DNA of 8,159 nt from Candidatus Desantisiibacteriota bacterium. Its GTDB lineage: Bacteria > JACRDZ01. Positions 1-7,682 of this stretch are shown here, one piece after another. The stretch covers positions 1 through 8,159 of the forward strand of contig JACQWU010000204.1 of assembly GCA_016209155.1 (NCBI GenBank). Reading direction: 5' to 3'. Each line of letters opens with the position of its first letter. The stretch's first letter is position 1. The notes beneath the pieces are model-generated. The model was given only the letters and a program-made list of their open reading frames with translations. It did not search any database and was not told the origin of the DNA. A program made the position numbers and the translations under genes.

Positions 1-74
1 TTCCTGAGATGGGTGTCCCGGGTTATGTTGGAGTTAAAATGGATAAATATTCCGAGACTCCAATCTCTAAATAA
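1..74 (+). CDS. C-terminal end of an upstream protein, probably an Amt ammonium transporter (partial)
   Basis: Reading in the frame that starts at base 3, the sequence encodes PEMGVPGYVGVKMDKYSETP followed by ISK and a TAA stop at 72-74; the start lies outside the window. The stretch PEMGVPGY resembles the cytosolic tail of Amt ammonium channels, where a G-L-D-x-x-E/H-x-G-x-x-x-Y pattern is common, and the codon before it ends in TT, which permits the expected Ile, Val or Leu. The next gene, 29 bases downstream, is a glnK-type PII gene, and amt-glnK pairing is one of the most conserved gene linkages in bacteria and archaea. The identity rests on this short tail plus context, so it is tentative; only about 24 residues are visible. 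Confidence 0.5.
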   Translation, partial: PEMGVPGYVGVKMDKYSETPISK

Positions 75-103
75 AAGAATAATATGAAAGGAGATATAGG
101 GCA

Positions 104-442
104 ATGAAAAAAATTGAAGCAATAATACGTCCGGAAAAGCTGGATACAGTAAAGCAGGAATTAGAAAAAGTCGGTTATTCAGGAATTATGATTTCAGAGA
201 TAGAAGGGCATGGCAAGCAAAAAGGTGTGATGCAGCAATGGAGGGGTGAACAATATAAGGTTGAGTTTTTGCCAAAAATAAAACTGGAAATTATTTCAAA
301 AGATGATGAAGTAAAAAAAATCGTAAATACCATCATTGAAAGTGCAAGAACAGGAGAAGTGGGTGACGGCAAGATATTTGTTTACACAATAAATAATTGC
401 ATAAGAATCCGTACAGGTGAAGAAGGAGATGTTGCGATTTAA
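104..442 (+). CDS. glnK: GlnK-type PII nitrogen signalling protein
   Basis: This 112-residue protein has the usual PII length. It starts MKKIEAIIRPEKL, carries the T-loop segment G-H-G-K-Q-K-G at residues 35-41 with Tyr51 in EQYKVEFLPK (the position uridylylated in many proteobacterial PII proteins), and has the C-terminal PII signature TGEVGDGKIFV at residues 83-93. PII trimers bind ATP/ADP and 2-oxoglutarate and typically plug the Amt channel when nitrogen is sufficient. The T-loop is of the ordinary GlnB/GlnK type and differs clearly from the NifI1 and NifI2 loops encoded downstream, so this is not a third NifI. The start at 104 follows AAAGGAG at 87-93. It sits 29 bases after a probable amt tail and 60 bases before nifH, with a palindrome in that gap. 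Whether it is glnK or glnB cannot be decided from sequence alone; the amt linkage favours glnK. Confidence 0.88.
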   Translation: MKKIEAIIRPEKLDTVKQELEKVGYSGIMISEIEGHGKQKGVMQQWRGEQYKVEFLPKIKLEIISKDDEVKKIVNTIIESARTGEVGDGKIFVYTINNCIRIRTGEEGDVAI

Positions 443-444
443 TA

Positions 445-1321
<877 letters not shown>

Positions 1322-1324
1322 ATC

Positions 1325-1409
1325 GTAGGGGCAGACCTATGTGTCTGCCCAATAAAATACCCAATAAATATAACAAACAAAAAGGGCAGACACGCAGGTC
1401 TGCCCCTAC
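1325..1409. repeat. 85-bp nested inverted repeat (MITE-like or REP-like) between nifH and nifI1
   Basis: The left arm occupies 1325-1350 (starts GTAGGGGCAGACC, ends GTCTGCCC) and the right arm 1384-1409 (starts GGGCAGAC, ends TCTGCCCCTAC). The arms match as reverse complements at 24 of 26 positions; in RNA one mismatch would be a G-U wobble and the other A-C. Each arm is also a hairpin by itself: GGGCAGAC, six bases, GTCTGCCC. The element can therefore fold as one long hairpin or as two small ones. The 33-base AT-rich spacer begins with an imperfect tandem duplication of CCCAATAAA (1348-1371). The ends GTAGGGGC...GCCCCTAC resemble those of the palindrome at 445-472. There is no open frame, no evident target-site duplication and no T-run. 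It is probably a dispersed non-coding repeat, possibly also acting as an mRNA end-protecting structure for nifH. Confidence 0.85.
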
Positions 1410-1437
1410 AAATAATTAATGAACGGAGGAATAAAAA

Positions 1438-1776
1438 ATGTCAAAAATGGTTATGATTCGTTCAATCGTAAGACCTGAAAAGGTTGATGCGGTTTTAAAT
1501 GAATTACTCGAAGCAGGATTTCCTGCAGTTACGAAAATAGATGTTGCCGGACGCGGAAAGCAGAGAGGGATTAAGGTAGGCGATATTACATACAACGAAC
1601 TTCCTAAAGAGCTTTTACTTATGGTTGTTGATGAAAATGATAAAGATTTTATTATCAATACGATAATAAAATACGCCAAAACAGGAGAAGGAACTTTTGG
1701 AGATGGCAAAATTTTTATAAGTCCTGTTGATGAAATTTATACAATTAGTAAGGGGATTAAAGAATATCCGCAGTAA
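1438..1776 (+). CDS. nifI1: Nitrogenase-regulating PII-like protein NifI1
   Basis: NifI1 is a PII-family protein that, with NifI2, forms a 2-oxoglutarate-responsive complex. In Methanococcus maripaludis this complex binds dinitrogenase and switches its activity off after ammonium addition. The 112-residue product shows IVRPEKVDAV near the N-terminus, the NifI1-style T-loop G-R-G-K-Q-R-G-I-K-V-G-D at residues 38-49 followed by Tyr52 and NELPKE, and the PII signature at residues 82-93. That signature reads TGEGTFGDGKIF, two residues longer between TG and GDG than in the GlnK and NifI2 of this window; I recall similar forms in clostridial NifI1, so it is likely a lineage trait. The start follows GGAGGA at 1425-1430. 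Its place between nifH and nifD, paired with nifI2, confirms the identity. Confidence 0.93.
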   Translation: MSKMVMIRSIVRPEKVDAVLNELLEAGFPAVTKIDVAGRGKQRGIKVGDITYNELPKELLLMVVDENDKDFIINTIIKYAKTGEGTFGDGKIFISPVDEIYTISKGIKEYPQ

Positions 1777-1782
1777 GAAAAT

Positions 1783-1788
1783 AGGAGG
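1783..1788 (+). promoter_or_regulatory. Ribosome binding site that fixes the nifI2 start
   Basis: AGGAGG lies seven bases before the ATG at 1796. The same frame is open back to an ATG at 1727, but that would overlap nifI1 by 50 bases and add 23 residues foreign to NifI2, so 1796 is the start. Confidence 0.85.
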
Positions 1789-1795
1789 AAATATA

Positions 1796-2155
1796 ATGAA
1801 AGAAATAATGGCAATTATCCGGCAGGATAAAATTAATAAAACCAAAGAAGCTCTCATCAAAGCAAATTTTCCTGCTATGACCGTTCGTAAAGTTCTTGGA
1901 AGAGGTGCTAAACCTGCTGAATTTAATTTAATATATGATGCCAGCGGAAAAGCGGCAGGATTTTCAGAGGTTACTCGTTTAATGCCTAAGAGATTAATTA
2001 CTATAATTGTAAAAGATGAGCAGGTTGAGGAAATAACCCATTCTATAATAAAAACAAGCCAGACCGGGAATATAGGTGACGGTAAAATATTTGTTTTGCC
2101 GGTTCAAGATGCTTATAGAGTCAGGGATGGTAAAAAAGGTGATGAGGTGATTTAA
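1796..2155 (+). CDS. nifI2: Nitrogenase-regulating PII-like protein NifI2
   Basis: This is the partner of NifI1 in post-translational inhibition of dinitrogenase; in the methanogen system NifI2 supplies much of the 2-oxoglutarate and ATP response. The 119-residue product begins MKEIMAIIRQDKINKTKEAL, a typical NifI2 opening, and has VRKVLGRGAK at residues 30-39. Its T-loop is long and lacks the GlnK pattern (about residues 37-63, ending RLMPKRL). The PII signature TGNIGDGKIFVLPV is at residues 90-103 and the protein ends DAYRVRDGKKGDEVI. The gene begins 19 bases after nifI1 and its TAA stop is directly followed by the nifD ATG, which suggests translational coupling to the enzyme it regulates. 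The GAGGTG at 2144-2149, inside its last codons, serves nifD. Confidence 0.93.
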   Translation: MKEIMAIIRQDKINKTKEALIKANFPAMTVRKVLGRGAKPAEFNLIYDASGKAAGFSEVTRLMPKRLITIIVKDEQVEEITHSIIKTSQTGNIGDGKIFVLPVQDAYRVRDGKKGDEVI

Positions 2156-3587
2156 ATGAGTAAAGATAAATTAAAACTGGATATAGATAAAAATAAAAAA
2201 GCACTTGAAGAAATATATAAAGTATATCCTGCAAAAGTTGCTAAAAATCGTAGCGCCCATATTTTACTGAAACAGGAAAAAGAAGGTTTATGCCAGAAGA
2301 TTGACGCAAATACCAGAACTATTCCGGGTATTATAACAAGCCGCGGATGCTGTTTTGCAGGTTGTAAAGGAGTTGTTTTCGGTCCGATTAAGGATATGGT
2401 GCATATTGTACATGGACCTATAGGATGTTCGTATTATACCTGGGGTACACGAAGGAATAAAGCCCCGTATGCAGAAAGAGCTGGGAATTACGATACTTGC
2501 TTTAAACTGTGAAGGGTATAAAGGAGTAAGCCAGTCTGCGGGACATCATATAGCAAATAATAAATTATTCAAAGAAGTAATAGGAACAAAAGATAGAGAA
2601 TATGCAAATCCTTTTACGGTCAATATTCTTGGAGAATATAACATCGGAGGGGACGGCTGGGAAGTTCACAGGATTATGAAAGAAATTGGATATGAAGTGA
2701 TTTCAGTTTTAACCGGTGATGCCAAATTGGAAGATATCAGACTGGCTCATAATGCAGCAGTGAACCTTGTTCAATGCCATCGTTCTATTAATTACATGGC
2801 GGAGATGATGGAGAAAAAATTTGGGATACCATGGATTAAGGTTAATTTTATCGGAGTGGAGAGCACATGCAGGACTTTGAGAAATATAGCAAAATATTTT
2901 GGAGATAAAGAATTAATAGAACGTACAGAAGATTTTATAAAAAAGGAAAGAGAACTGATTGATCCTGAAATAAGTAAATATAAAAAAGGAATTCAAGGAA
3001 GAACAGCAATGCTCTATGTCGGAGGCTCCCGCAGTCATCATTATCAGGAAATTTTTAAGGAACTTGGAGTGGAGACAATTATGGCAGGGTATGAATTTGC
3101 TCATCGTGATGATTATGAAGGAAGAAAAGTTATCCCTGAACTCAAACCAGATGCTGACAGCAAGAATATTGAGGAATTGGAAGTAGAACGTGATGCAGGC
3201 AGATATTGCGAACCTGATAAAGATAAAATAAAAAGTTTAAAGAATGTGGGTGTTCCTGTTAATGATTATGAAGGGATGTATCCATCTTCTGCTCAAGGTT
3301 CATTGATGATTGATGATCTTAATCATTATGAAACTGAAAAACTTATTGAATTATTAAAACCGGATATTTTTTGTTCGGGTATTAAGGATAAATATGTCAT
3401 ACAGAAAATGGGGATTCCTTCAAAACAATTGCACTCATATGATTATTCAGGACCTTACGCAGGTTTCAAAGGTGCGGTTATTTTTGCTCATGATATTTTC
3501 ATGGCTTTTGCAAGCCCCGCCTGGCAGTATATAAAACCGCCCTGGGAAATGGAACCAGAAATAGTCGGAAATTTATTACAAAAATGA
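2156..3587 (+). pseudogene. nifD: Nitrogenase molybdenum-iron protein alpha chain NifD, broken by an internal deletion and frameshift
   Basis: NifD carries FeMo-cofactor and half of the P-cluster. The first part (2156 to about 2465) gives a normal NifD N-terminus: RGCCFAGCKGVV with Cys65, GPIGC with P-cluster Cys91, and YTWGTRRNKA. The frame then ends at a stop at 2510-2512. Conserved NifD resumes in another frame at 2469 with MQKELGITILALNCEGYKG and continues, intact, to 3587: VSQSAGHH, QCHRSINY (cofactor Cys, codon 2775-2777), GIPWIKVNFIGVE, YVGGSRSHHY, the long clostridial-type insertion after HRDDYEGR, and QLHSYDYSGPYAG (cofactor His, codon 3432-3434). Compared with remembered C. pasteurianum NifD, about 68 residues are absent, including FSTDMQESDIVFGG-like and ATCPVGLIGDD-like segments; the latter holds the third alpha P-cluster cysteine. 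The frame change means the lost length is 2 modulo 3. No complete NifD can be made from this sequence. Deletion and assembly error are both possible. Confidence 0.92.
2463..2469 (+). other. Probable deletion junction within nifD
   Basis: Upstream of this point the frame reads W-G-T-R-R-N-K-A-P, downstream a different frame reads M-Q-K-E-L-G-I. In intact NifD these two segments are separated by roughly 70 residues. The exact breakpoint cannot be fixed to the base because the missing DNA is not visible, and no long direct repeat is evident at the join. Confidence 0.75.
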
Positions 3588-3599
3588 AGGAGATAAGAA

Positions 3600-4976
3600 A
3601 TGTTAGATGCAACACCTAAAAAAATAGCAAACAGAAAAGCACTAAGAATAAATCCGGCAAGGACATGTCAGCCTATCGGCGCGCTTTATGCTTCTTTAGG
3701 TATTCATAAATGTCTTCCTCATAGCCATGGTTCACAGGGCTGTGTATCTTTTCATCGCATGCATCTTACACGGCACTTTCGGGACCCGATACTGGCATCA
3801 ACGAGTTCATTCACCGAAGGGACATCTGTGTTCGGCGGAAATGCTAATCTGGAACAAGCCATAAAAAATATTTTTCATATCTATAATCCGGATATCATTG
3901 CTATTCATACTACTTGTTTGTCTGAAACAATCGGTGATGATATCCCCTCAATTTTGAGAAATATCAAAAATGTAATTCCTGATGGAAAATATGTAATGCA
4001 TGCAAATACACCGAGCTATGCAGGGAGTCATGTGACAGGTTTTGCCAATATGACAACAGCTTTTGTTAAATATTTTGCCGAAAAAGGCAGAACGGATTTC
4101 ACTAATTATATTAATATTATACCCGGTTTTATGGATCCGGGAGATATAAGGGAAATAAAAAGAATACTTGGTCTTCTAAAAATTCCGTATAATCTTTTTC
4201 CTGATATCACAAATGCTGTGGATTCCCCTATGACAGGCAGGTTCGAATTTTATCCTCCGGGAGGGACTAAAATTGATACTTTGAAAGCTGCAGGTTCAGC
4301 GGCAGCCACAATATGTCTGGGCTCGTTTTCTTCTCTTCCGGCAGGATTGGAACTAAATACCAAATGCGGAGTTGAGCCTATTTCTCTGGACATGCCCATA
4401 GGTATTGAAGCAACTGACAGATTTGTTATGAAGCTCCTCAATTTATCCGGTAAGAAAATTCCGCCATCTGAACTGATCGAGGAACGGGGACGTCTGGTAG
4501 ATTTAATGACTGATACGTACTTTCAATATCATGGAAAACGTGTGGCTGTATTTGGGGACCCTGATATCGTAATTCCTATGACAGATTTTCTTTTAAGCCT
4601 TGGTATGCAGCCTGTTTATTGTCTAACCGGGACCCCGGGAGATAGATTTATACGCGAAATTAAAAGAAAATGTGAAGGAACTGATATCCCTGGATTACAG
4701 GTTGAATCAACAGGAGATCTATTTCTTCTTCATCAATGGATTAAGAATGAAAAAGTGGATTTAATTATCGGAAATACCTACGGGAAGTATATTTCAAAAG
4801 CTGAGAATATTCCACTTGTTAGATTAGGATTTCCAGTGCTGGACCGGATTGCTTATCCATATTTTGCAAATACAGGATATACCGGAGCAATGCGTTTAAT
4901 AGAGAAAATCAGCTCAGCTTTACTTGATAAACAGGATACAGTTTCAACTGATGAAGATTTTGAATTGGTAATGTAA
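3600..4976 (+). CDS. nifK: Nitrogenase molybdenum-iron protein beta chain NifK
   Basis: NifK pairs with NifD in the alpha2-beta2 dinitrogenase and supplies the other half of the P-cluster. The product has 458 residues, the length I recall for C. pasteurianum NifK, and lacks the N-terminal extension of about 50 residues seen in Azotobacter-type NifK. P-cluster ligands are visible: Cys23 (RTCQPIGA), Cys48 (GSQGC) and Cys106 (TTCLSETIGDD), plus Ser139 (TPSYAGSHVTGF), matching the serine that binds the oxidised cluster. Other family marks are STSSFTEGTSVFGG at residues 67-80, NIIPGF, GDPD near residue 319 and NTYGKYI in the C-terminal third. AAGGAG at 3587-3592 precedes the start, overlapping the nifD stop. 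The gene is intact, which makes the broken nifD just before it stand out. Confidence 0.96.
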   Translation: MLDATPKKIANRKALRINPARTCQPIGALYASLGIHKCLPHSHGSQGCVSFHRMHLTRHFRDPILASTSSFTEGTSVFGGNANLEQAIKNIFHIYNPDIIAIHTTCLSETIGDDIPSILRNIKNVIPDGKYVMHANTPSYAGSHVTGFANMTTAFVKYFAEKGRTDFTNYINIIPGFMDPGDIREIKRILGLLKIPYNLFPDITNAVDSPMTGRFEFYPPGGTKIDTLKAAGSAAATICLGSFSSLPAGLELNTKCGVEPISLDMPIGIEATDRFVMKLLNLSGKKIPPSELIEERGRLVDLMTDTYFQYHGKRVAVFGDPDIVIPMTDFLLSLGMQPVYCLTGTPGDRFIREIKRKCEGTDIPGLQVESTGDLFLLHQWIKNEKVDLIIGNTYGKYISKAENIPLVRLGFPVLDRIAYPYFANTGYTGAMRLIEKISSALLDKQDTVSTDEDFELVM

Positions 4977-4984
4977 AGGATAAA

Positions 4985-6349
4985 ATGAATATTTTAATGG
5001 AAAGAGAACATTCTATAAAAAAGAAAACTGACAATTGTGAGCTTTCAATTAATTGTGAAAAGGAAAGTCTTGCAGGATCTGTCAGCCAGCGCGCTTGTGT
5101 GTTTTGCGGCGCAAGAGTTGTCTTAAATCCTATTACGGATGCTCTGCATCTTATTCATGGACCGATCGGATGCGCAAGCTATACATGGGATATTCGCGGA
5201 AGTCTTTCCAGCGGTTCGGAAATATACCGCACCAGTTATTCAACAGATATGAAAGAAAAGGATGTTATTTTCGGGGGAGAAACAAAATTAAAAAAAGCGC
5301 TTAATGAATTAATTCCTAAATTTAAACCTGCCGCTGTGTTTGTATTTTCAACCTGTATAGTCGGTATAATCGGAGATGATATAGAAGCAATCTGCAAGCA
5401 GGCAGAAGAAAAATTTAATACATATGTTATTCCTGTTCAATCAGCAGGTTTTGGCGGCAATAAATCAGCCGGATATCGTGCTGCCTGTGATGCTATTTTT
5501 AAATTAATCAGTAAAGGTGTCCCTTTTAAAGAACCTGATCAAAAAATTCCGTTAAGCGTTAATATTCTGGGAGACTTTAACCTGGCGGCTGAACTCTGGA
5601 TTGTTAAAGATTATTTAAAAAGAATAGGTTTTAATGTTGTTGCCACTGTTACCGGTGATGGCAAGACTAAAGATATTCAAAATGTACCGCTTGCAGAACT
5701 TAACTTATTGCAATGCAGCGGTTCCATGGGATATCTGGCGAAAAAGCTGCAGCAGGAATTGAATCTTCCCTTTTTAAAGATAAGTTTTTTTGGACAGGAA
5801 GATACAATAAATTCATTAAGAAATATTGCTTATTTTTTTAAAGATGAAAGAATAATTAATAATACTGAAAAATTGATAAGGGAAGAGAAGGAAAAGTATA
5901 TTCCGATGATCGAGCAATATAAAAATGGACTTGAAGGCAAAAGGGTGGGGATTTATGTTGGAGGTGCATTTAAGGCTAAATCATTAATAAAAGCATTTAA
6001 AAATCTGGGAATGAAGGTTTTATTTGTAGGAACACAGACCGGGAACAAAGATGATTATGATGAAATATCAAGTTTATGCGATCCGGGAACAATTATTGCG
6101 GATGACACAAATCCCGTTGAGCTTGCCAAATATCTTCTTGAACAGGAAGTGGATTTATTGGTTGGCGGTGTAAAAGAAAGATTTCTGGCTCACAAGCTGG
6201 GGATTGGTTTCTGTGATCATAATCATGAACGAAAGATACCTCTCTCTGGTTTTCCTGGTGATCTGGAATTTACACGGGAACTTCATTCGTCACTTCAAAG
6301 TCCAATATGGAGTATATTAAAAAATGAAAGAAAAAAATTGTACTGCTAA
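4985..6349 (+). CDS. nifE: FeMo-cofactor assembly scaffold NifE
   Basis: NifE, a paralogue of NifD, forms the NifEN complex on which the NifB product is converted to FeMo-cofactor by addition of molybdenum and homocitrate. The 454-residue product has Cys38 (QRACVFCGAR), Cys63 (HGPIGCASYTW) and Cys124 (FSTCIVGIIGDD), corresponding to the three NifE cluster cysteines. Further marks are STDMKEKDVIFGGE at residues 86-99, QSAGFGGNKSAGY, NILGDFN and GDGKTKDIQ. NifD landmarks are altered as expected for a scaffold: NifD's His-His after SQSAG is replaced by GNKSAGYRA. The start at 4985 follows AAAGGA at 4975-4980, which overlaps the nifK stop; a second ATG at 4997 is possible but lies far from that site. 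The last 26 bases overlap nifN. This gene is a useful internal ruler for the segment missing from nifD. Confidence 0.94.
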   Translation: MNILMEREHSIKKKTDNCELSINCEKESLAGSVSQRACVFCGARVVLNPITDALHLIHGPIGCASYTWDIRGSLSSGSEIYRTSYSTDMKEKDVIFGGETKLKKALNELIPKFKPAAVFVFSTCIVGIIGDDIEAICKQAEEKFNTYVIPVQSAGFGGNKSAGYRAACDAIFKLISKGVPFKEPDQKIPLSVNILGDFNLAAELWIVKDYLKRIGFNVVATVTGDGKTKDIQNVPLAELNLLQCSGSMGYLAKKLQQELNLPFLKISFFGQEDTINSLRNIAYFFKDERIINNTEKLIREEKEKYIPMIEQYKNGLEGKRVGIYVGGAFKAKSLIKAFKNLGMKVLFVGTQTGNKDDYDEISSLCDPGTIIADDTNPVELAKYLLEQEVDLLVGGVKERFLAHKLGIGFCDHNHERKIPLSGFPGDLEFTRELHSSLQSPIWSILKNERKKLYC

Positions 6350-7661
6350 TCCATGTTATTTTTGTATGCCGCTGGGTGCTATTTTTGCCGGTTTTGGATT
6401 TGAAAAAACAATTACATTAATCCATGGCTCGCAGGGATGCGCCACATATATGCGTCGTCATATGGCACGGCATTTTCATGAACCTGTGGATGCGGCTTCT
6501 TCTTCGTTAAATGAAAAAGACGCTATATACGGGGGTGAAGAAAATCTTAAAAAAGCCATAAAAAATGTATATAAACAATATAATCCGCAAATGATTGTTA
6601 TTGCAAGTACATGTTTATCTGAAACTATCGGGGATAATGTTGATGCAATTGCGGATCAAATTGAAAAAAAAACAGATGAATTTGATATTCCTCTTATAAA
6701 TGTTTCAACTCCAAGTTTTCAAGGCGGGTATTCTGCCGGTTACTGGAGAACTATAAAAGCAATATTAAAGAAAACATGCGATAAAAGCGTTAAGAATAAA
6801 TTTTTTATTAACATTATTCCGGGTATTATAACCCCTCAAGATATAAGATATTTAAAAGTAATCGGCGATCTGTGGCAGATCGATTTCCATATACTCGGGG
6901 ATTATTCACAGACACTTGACGGTGTATGGTCTGAATCTTTTAAACTTTTACCTGATGGGGGAGCACCTATCAGTTTTTTAAAAGAAGCCAGTTCCGCTCT
7001 TGCGACCATTGAATTTTCCACAATTAATCCTGAGGAGTATTCTCCGGGTTTATTTCTTCAGCAGGAATTCGGGGTACCGTCGTATAGATTACCATATCCT
7101 CAGCAGTTAGGATCAACAGATAAATTTATGAACTTATTAAAAGCTATTACACAGAAAAATATTCCCAAAAGTATTCTTACAACCCGCGGTAGATTACTGG
7201 ATGCAATGATCGATTCGCATAAAATACTTTTTGGAAAAAAAGCAGTAATTTTTGGTGAAGGCGATTTTGTTTATAGTGCCTGTCAAATCATGGAAGAGTT
7301 GGGAGTAGAAGTTGCCGCAATTGTTTATGAAAGTACCAGAGCGCGGGATATCGGGTTTACATTGAAAACAAAAGTACCATTGGTCATTGATAATGGGAGT
7401 ATGTTCGAATTAGAGGAGTGGCTTGCCGGAAATAGTGTGGATTTATTATTGGGATCGAGTGTCGGGTATTCTCTGTCTCTTAAAATGAATATACCGCTTG
7501 TGCGCCGCGGTTTTCCAATACATGATCGTTTTGGCGCCGGAAGGATATTAACAATTATGTATGAAGGCAGTATCTCTCTAATGGATGATATATCTAATGT
7601 ATTTATGGAAAAAATTAATTCGTCATTTAGAAATGAATTAAAAGAAAGTTATTTGCATTGA
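6324..7661 (+). CDS. nifN: FeMo-cofactor assembly scaffold NifN
   Basis: NifN, a paralogue of NifK, is the partner of NifE in the cofactor scaffold complex. The 445-residue product starts MKEKNCTANPCYFCMPLGAI; this opening and HGSQGCATYMRRHMARHF are typical of NifN in anaerobes. Visible cysteines are Cys11 and Cys14 (PCYFCMPLGA), Cys39 (GSQGC) and Cys97 (STCLSETIGDN). Cys14, Cys39 and Cys97 line up with all three NifK P-cluster cysteines, whereas Azotobacter NifN, as I recall it, keeps only the middle one. The start overlaps nifE by 26 bases in another frame, with GGAG at 6309-6312 as a weak, distant ribosome site; coupled translation with nifE is likely and would favour equal amounts of the two subunits. 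Confusion with NifK is excluded by the separate, intact nifK upstream and by the divergent C-terminal half. Confidence 0.92.
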   Translation: MKEKNCTANPCYFCMPLGAIFAGFGFEKTITLIHGSQGCATYMRRHMARHFHEPVDAASSSLNEKDAIYGGEENLKKAIKNVYKQYNPQMIVIASTCLSETIGDNVDAIADQIEKKTDEFDIPLINVSTPSFQGGYSAGYWRTIKAILKKTCDKSVKNKFFINIIPGIITPQDIRYLKVIGDLWQIDFHILGDYSQTLDGVWSESFKLLPDGGAPISFLKEASSALATIEFSTINPEEYSPGLFLQQEFGVPSYRLPYPQQLGSTDKFMNLLKAITQKNIPKSILTTRGRLLDAMIDSHKILFGKKAVIFGEGDFVYSACQIMEELGVEVAAIVYESTRARDIGFTLKTKVPLVIDNGSMFELEEWLAGNSVDLLLGSSVGYSLSLKMNIPLVRRGFPIHDRFGAGRILTIMYEGSISLMDDISNVFMEKINSSFRNELKESYLH

Positions 7662-7682
7662 TTGTAGTGAAAGGACTAAATT

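Noticed and set aside
75-103. Possible promoter for glnK and the nif operon
   Set aside because: The gap is only 29 bases and holds a ribosome binding site but no clear -10/-35, -24/-12 or other operator pattern; a promoter upstream of the window or within the preceding gene is equally likely.
1416-1709. Open frames on the minus strand (for example 175-372, 1416-1709, 1615-1860, 2913-3104, 4250-4441, 7676-7864) and the plus-strand frame 5095-5304
   Set aside because: All lie inside well-identified nif or PII genes in other frames, lack family motifs, and have no supporting ribosome sites; they are shadows of the real genes.
2440-2520. Programmed ribosomal frameshift in nifD
   Set aside because: A frameshift alone would leave all codons present, but roughly 68 conserved residues are absent. 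No convincing slippery-site context is needed to explain it.
2440-2520. Scar of a developmentally excised nifD element as in heterocystous cyanobacteria
   Set aside because: Those elements insert extra DNA and excise precisely to restore the gene; here DNA is missing, there is no recombinase gene, and the operon type is not cyanobacterial.
6463-6478. Sigma-54-like sequence TGGCAC, five bases, TTTCA
   Set aside because: It lies inside nifN over the conserved codons for M-A-R-H-F-H, the -12 part lacks the essential GC, and no gene starts just downstream.
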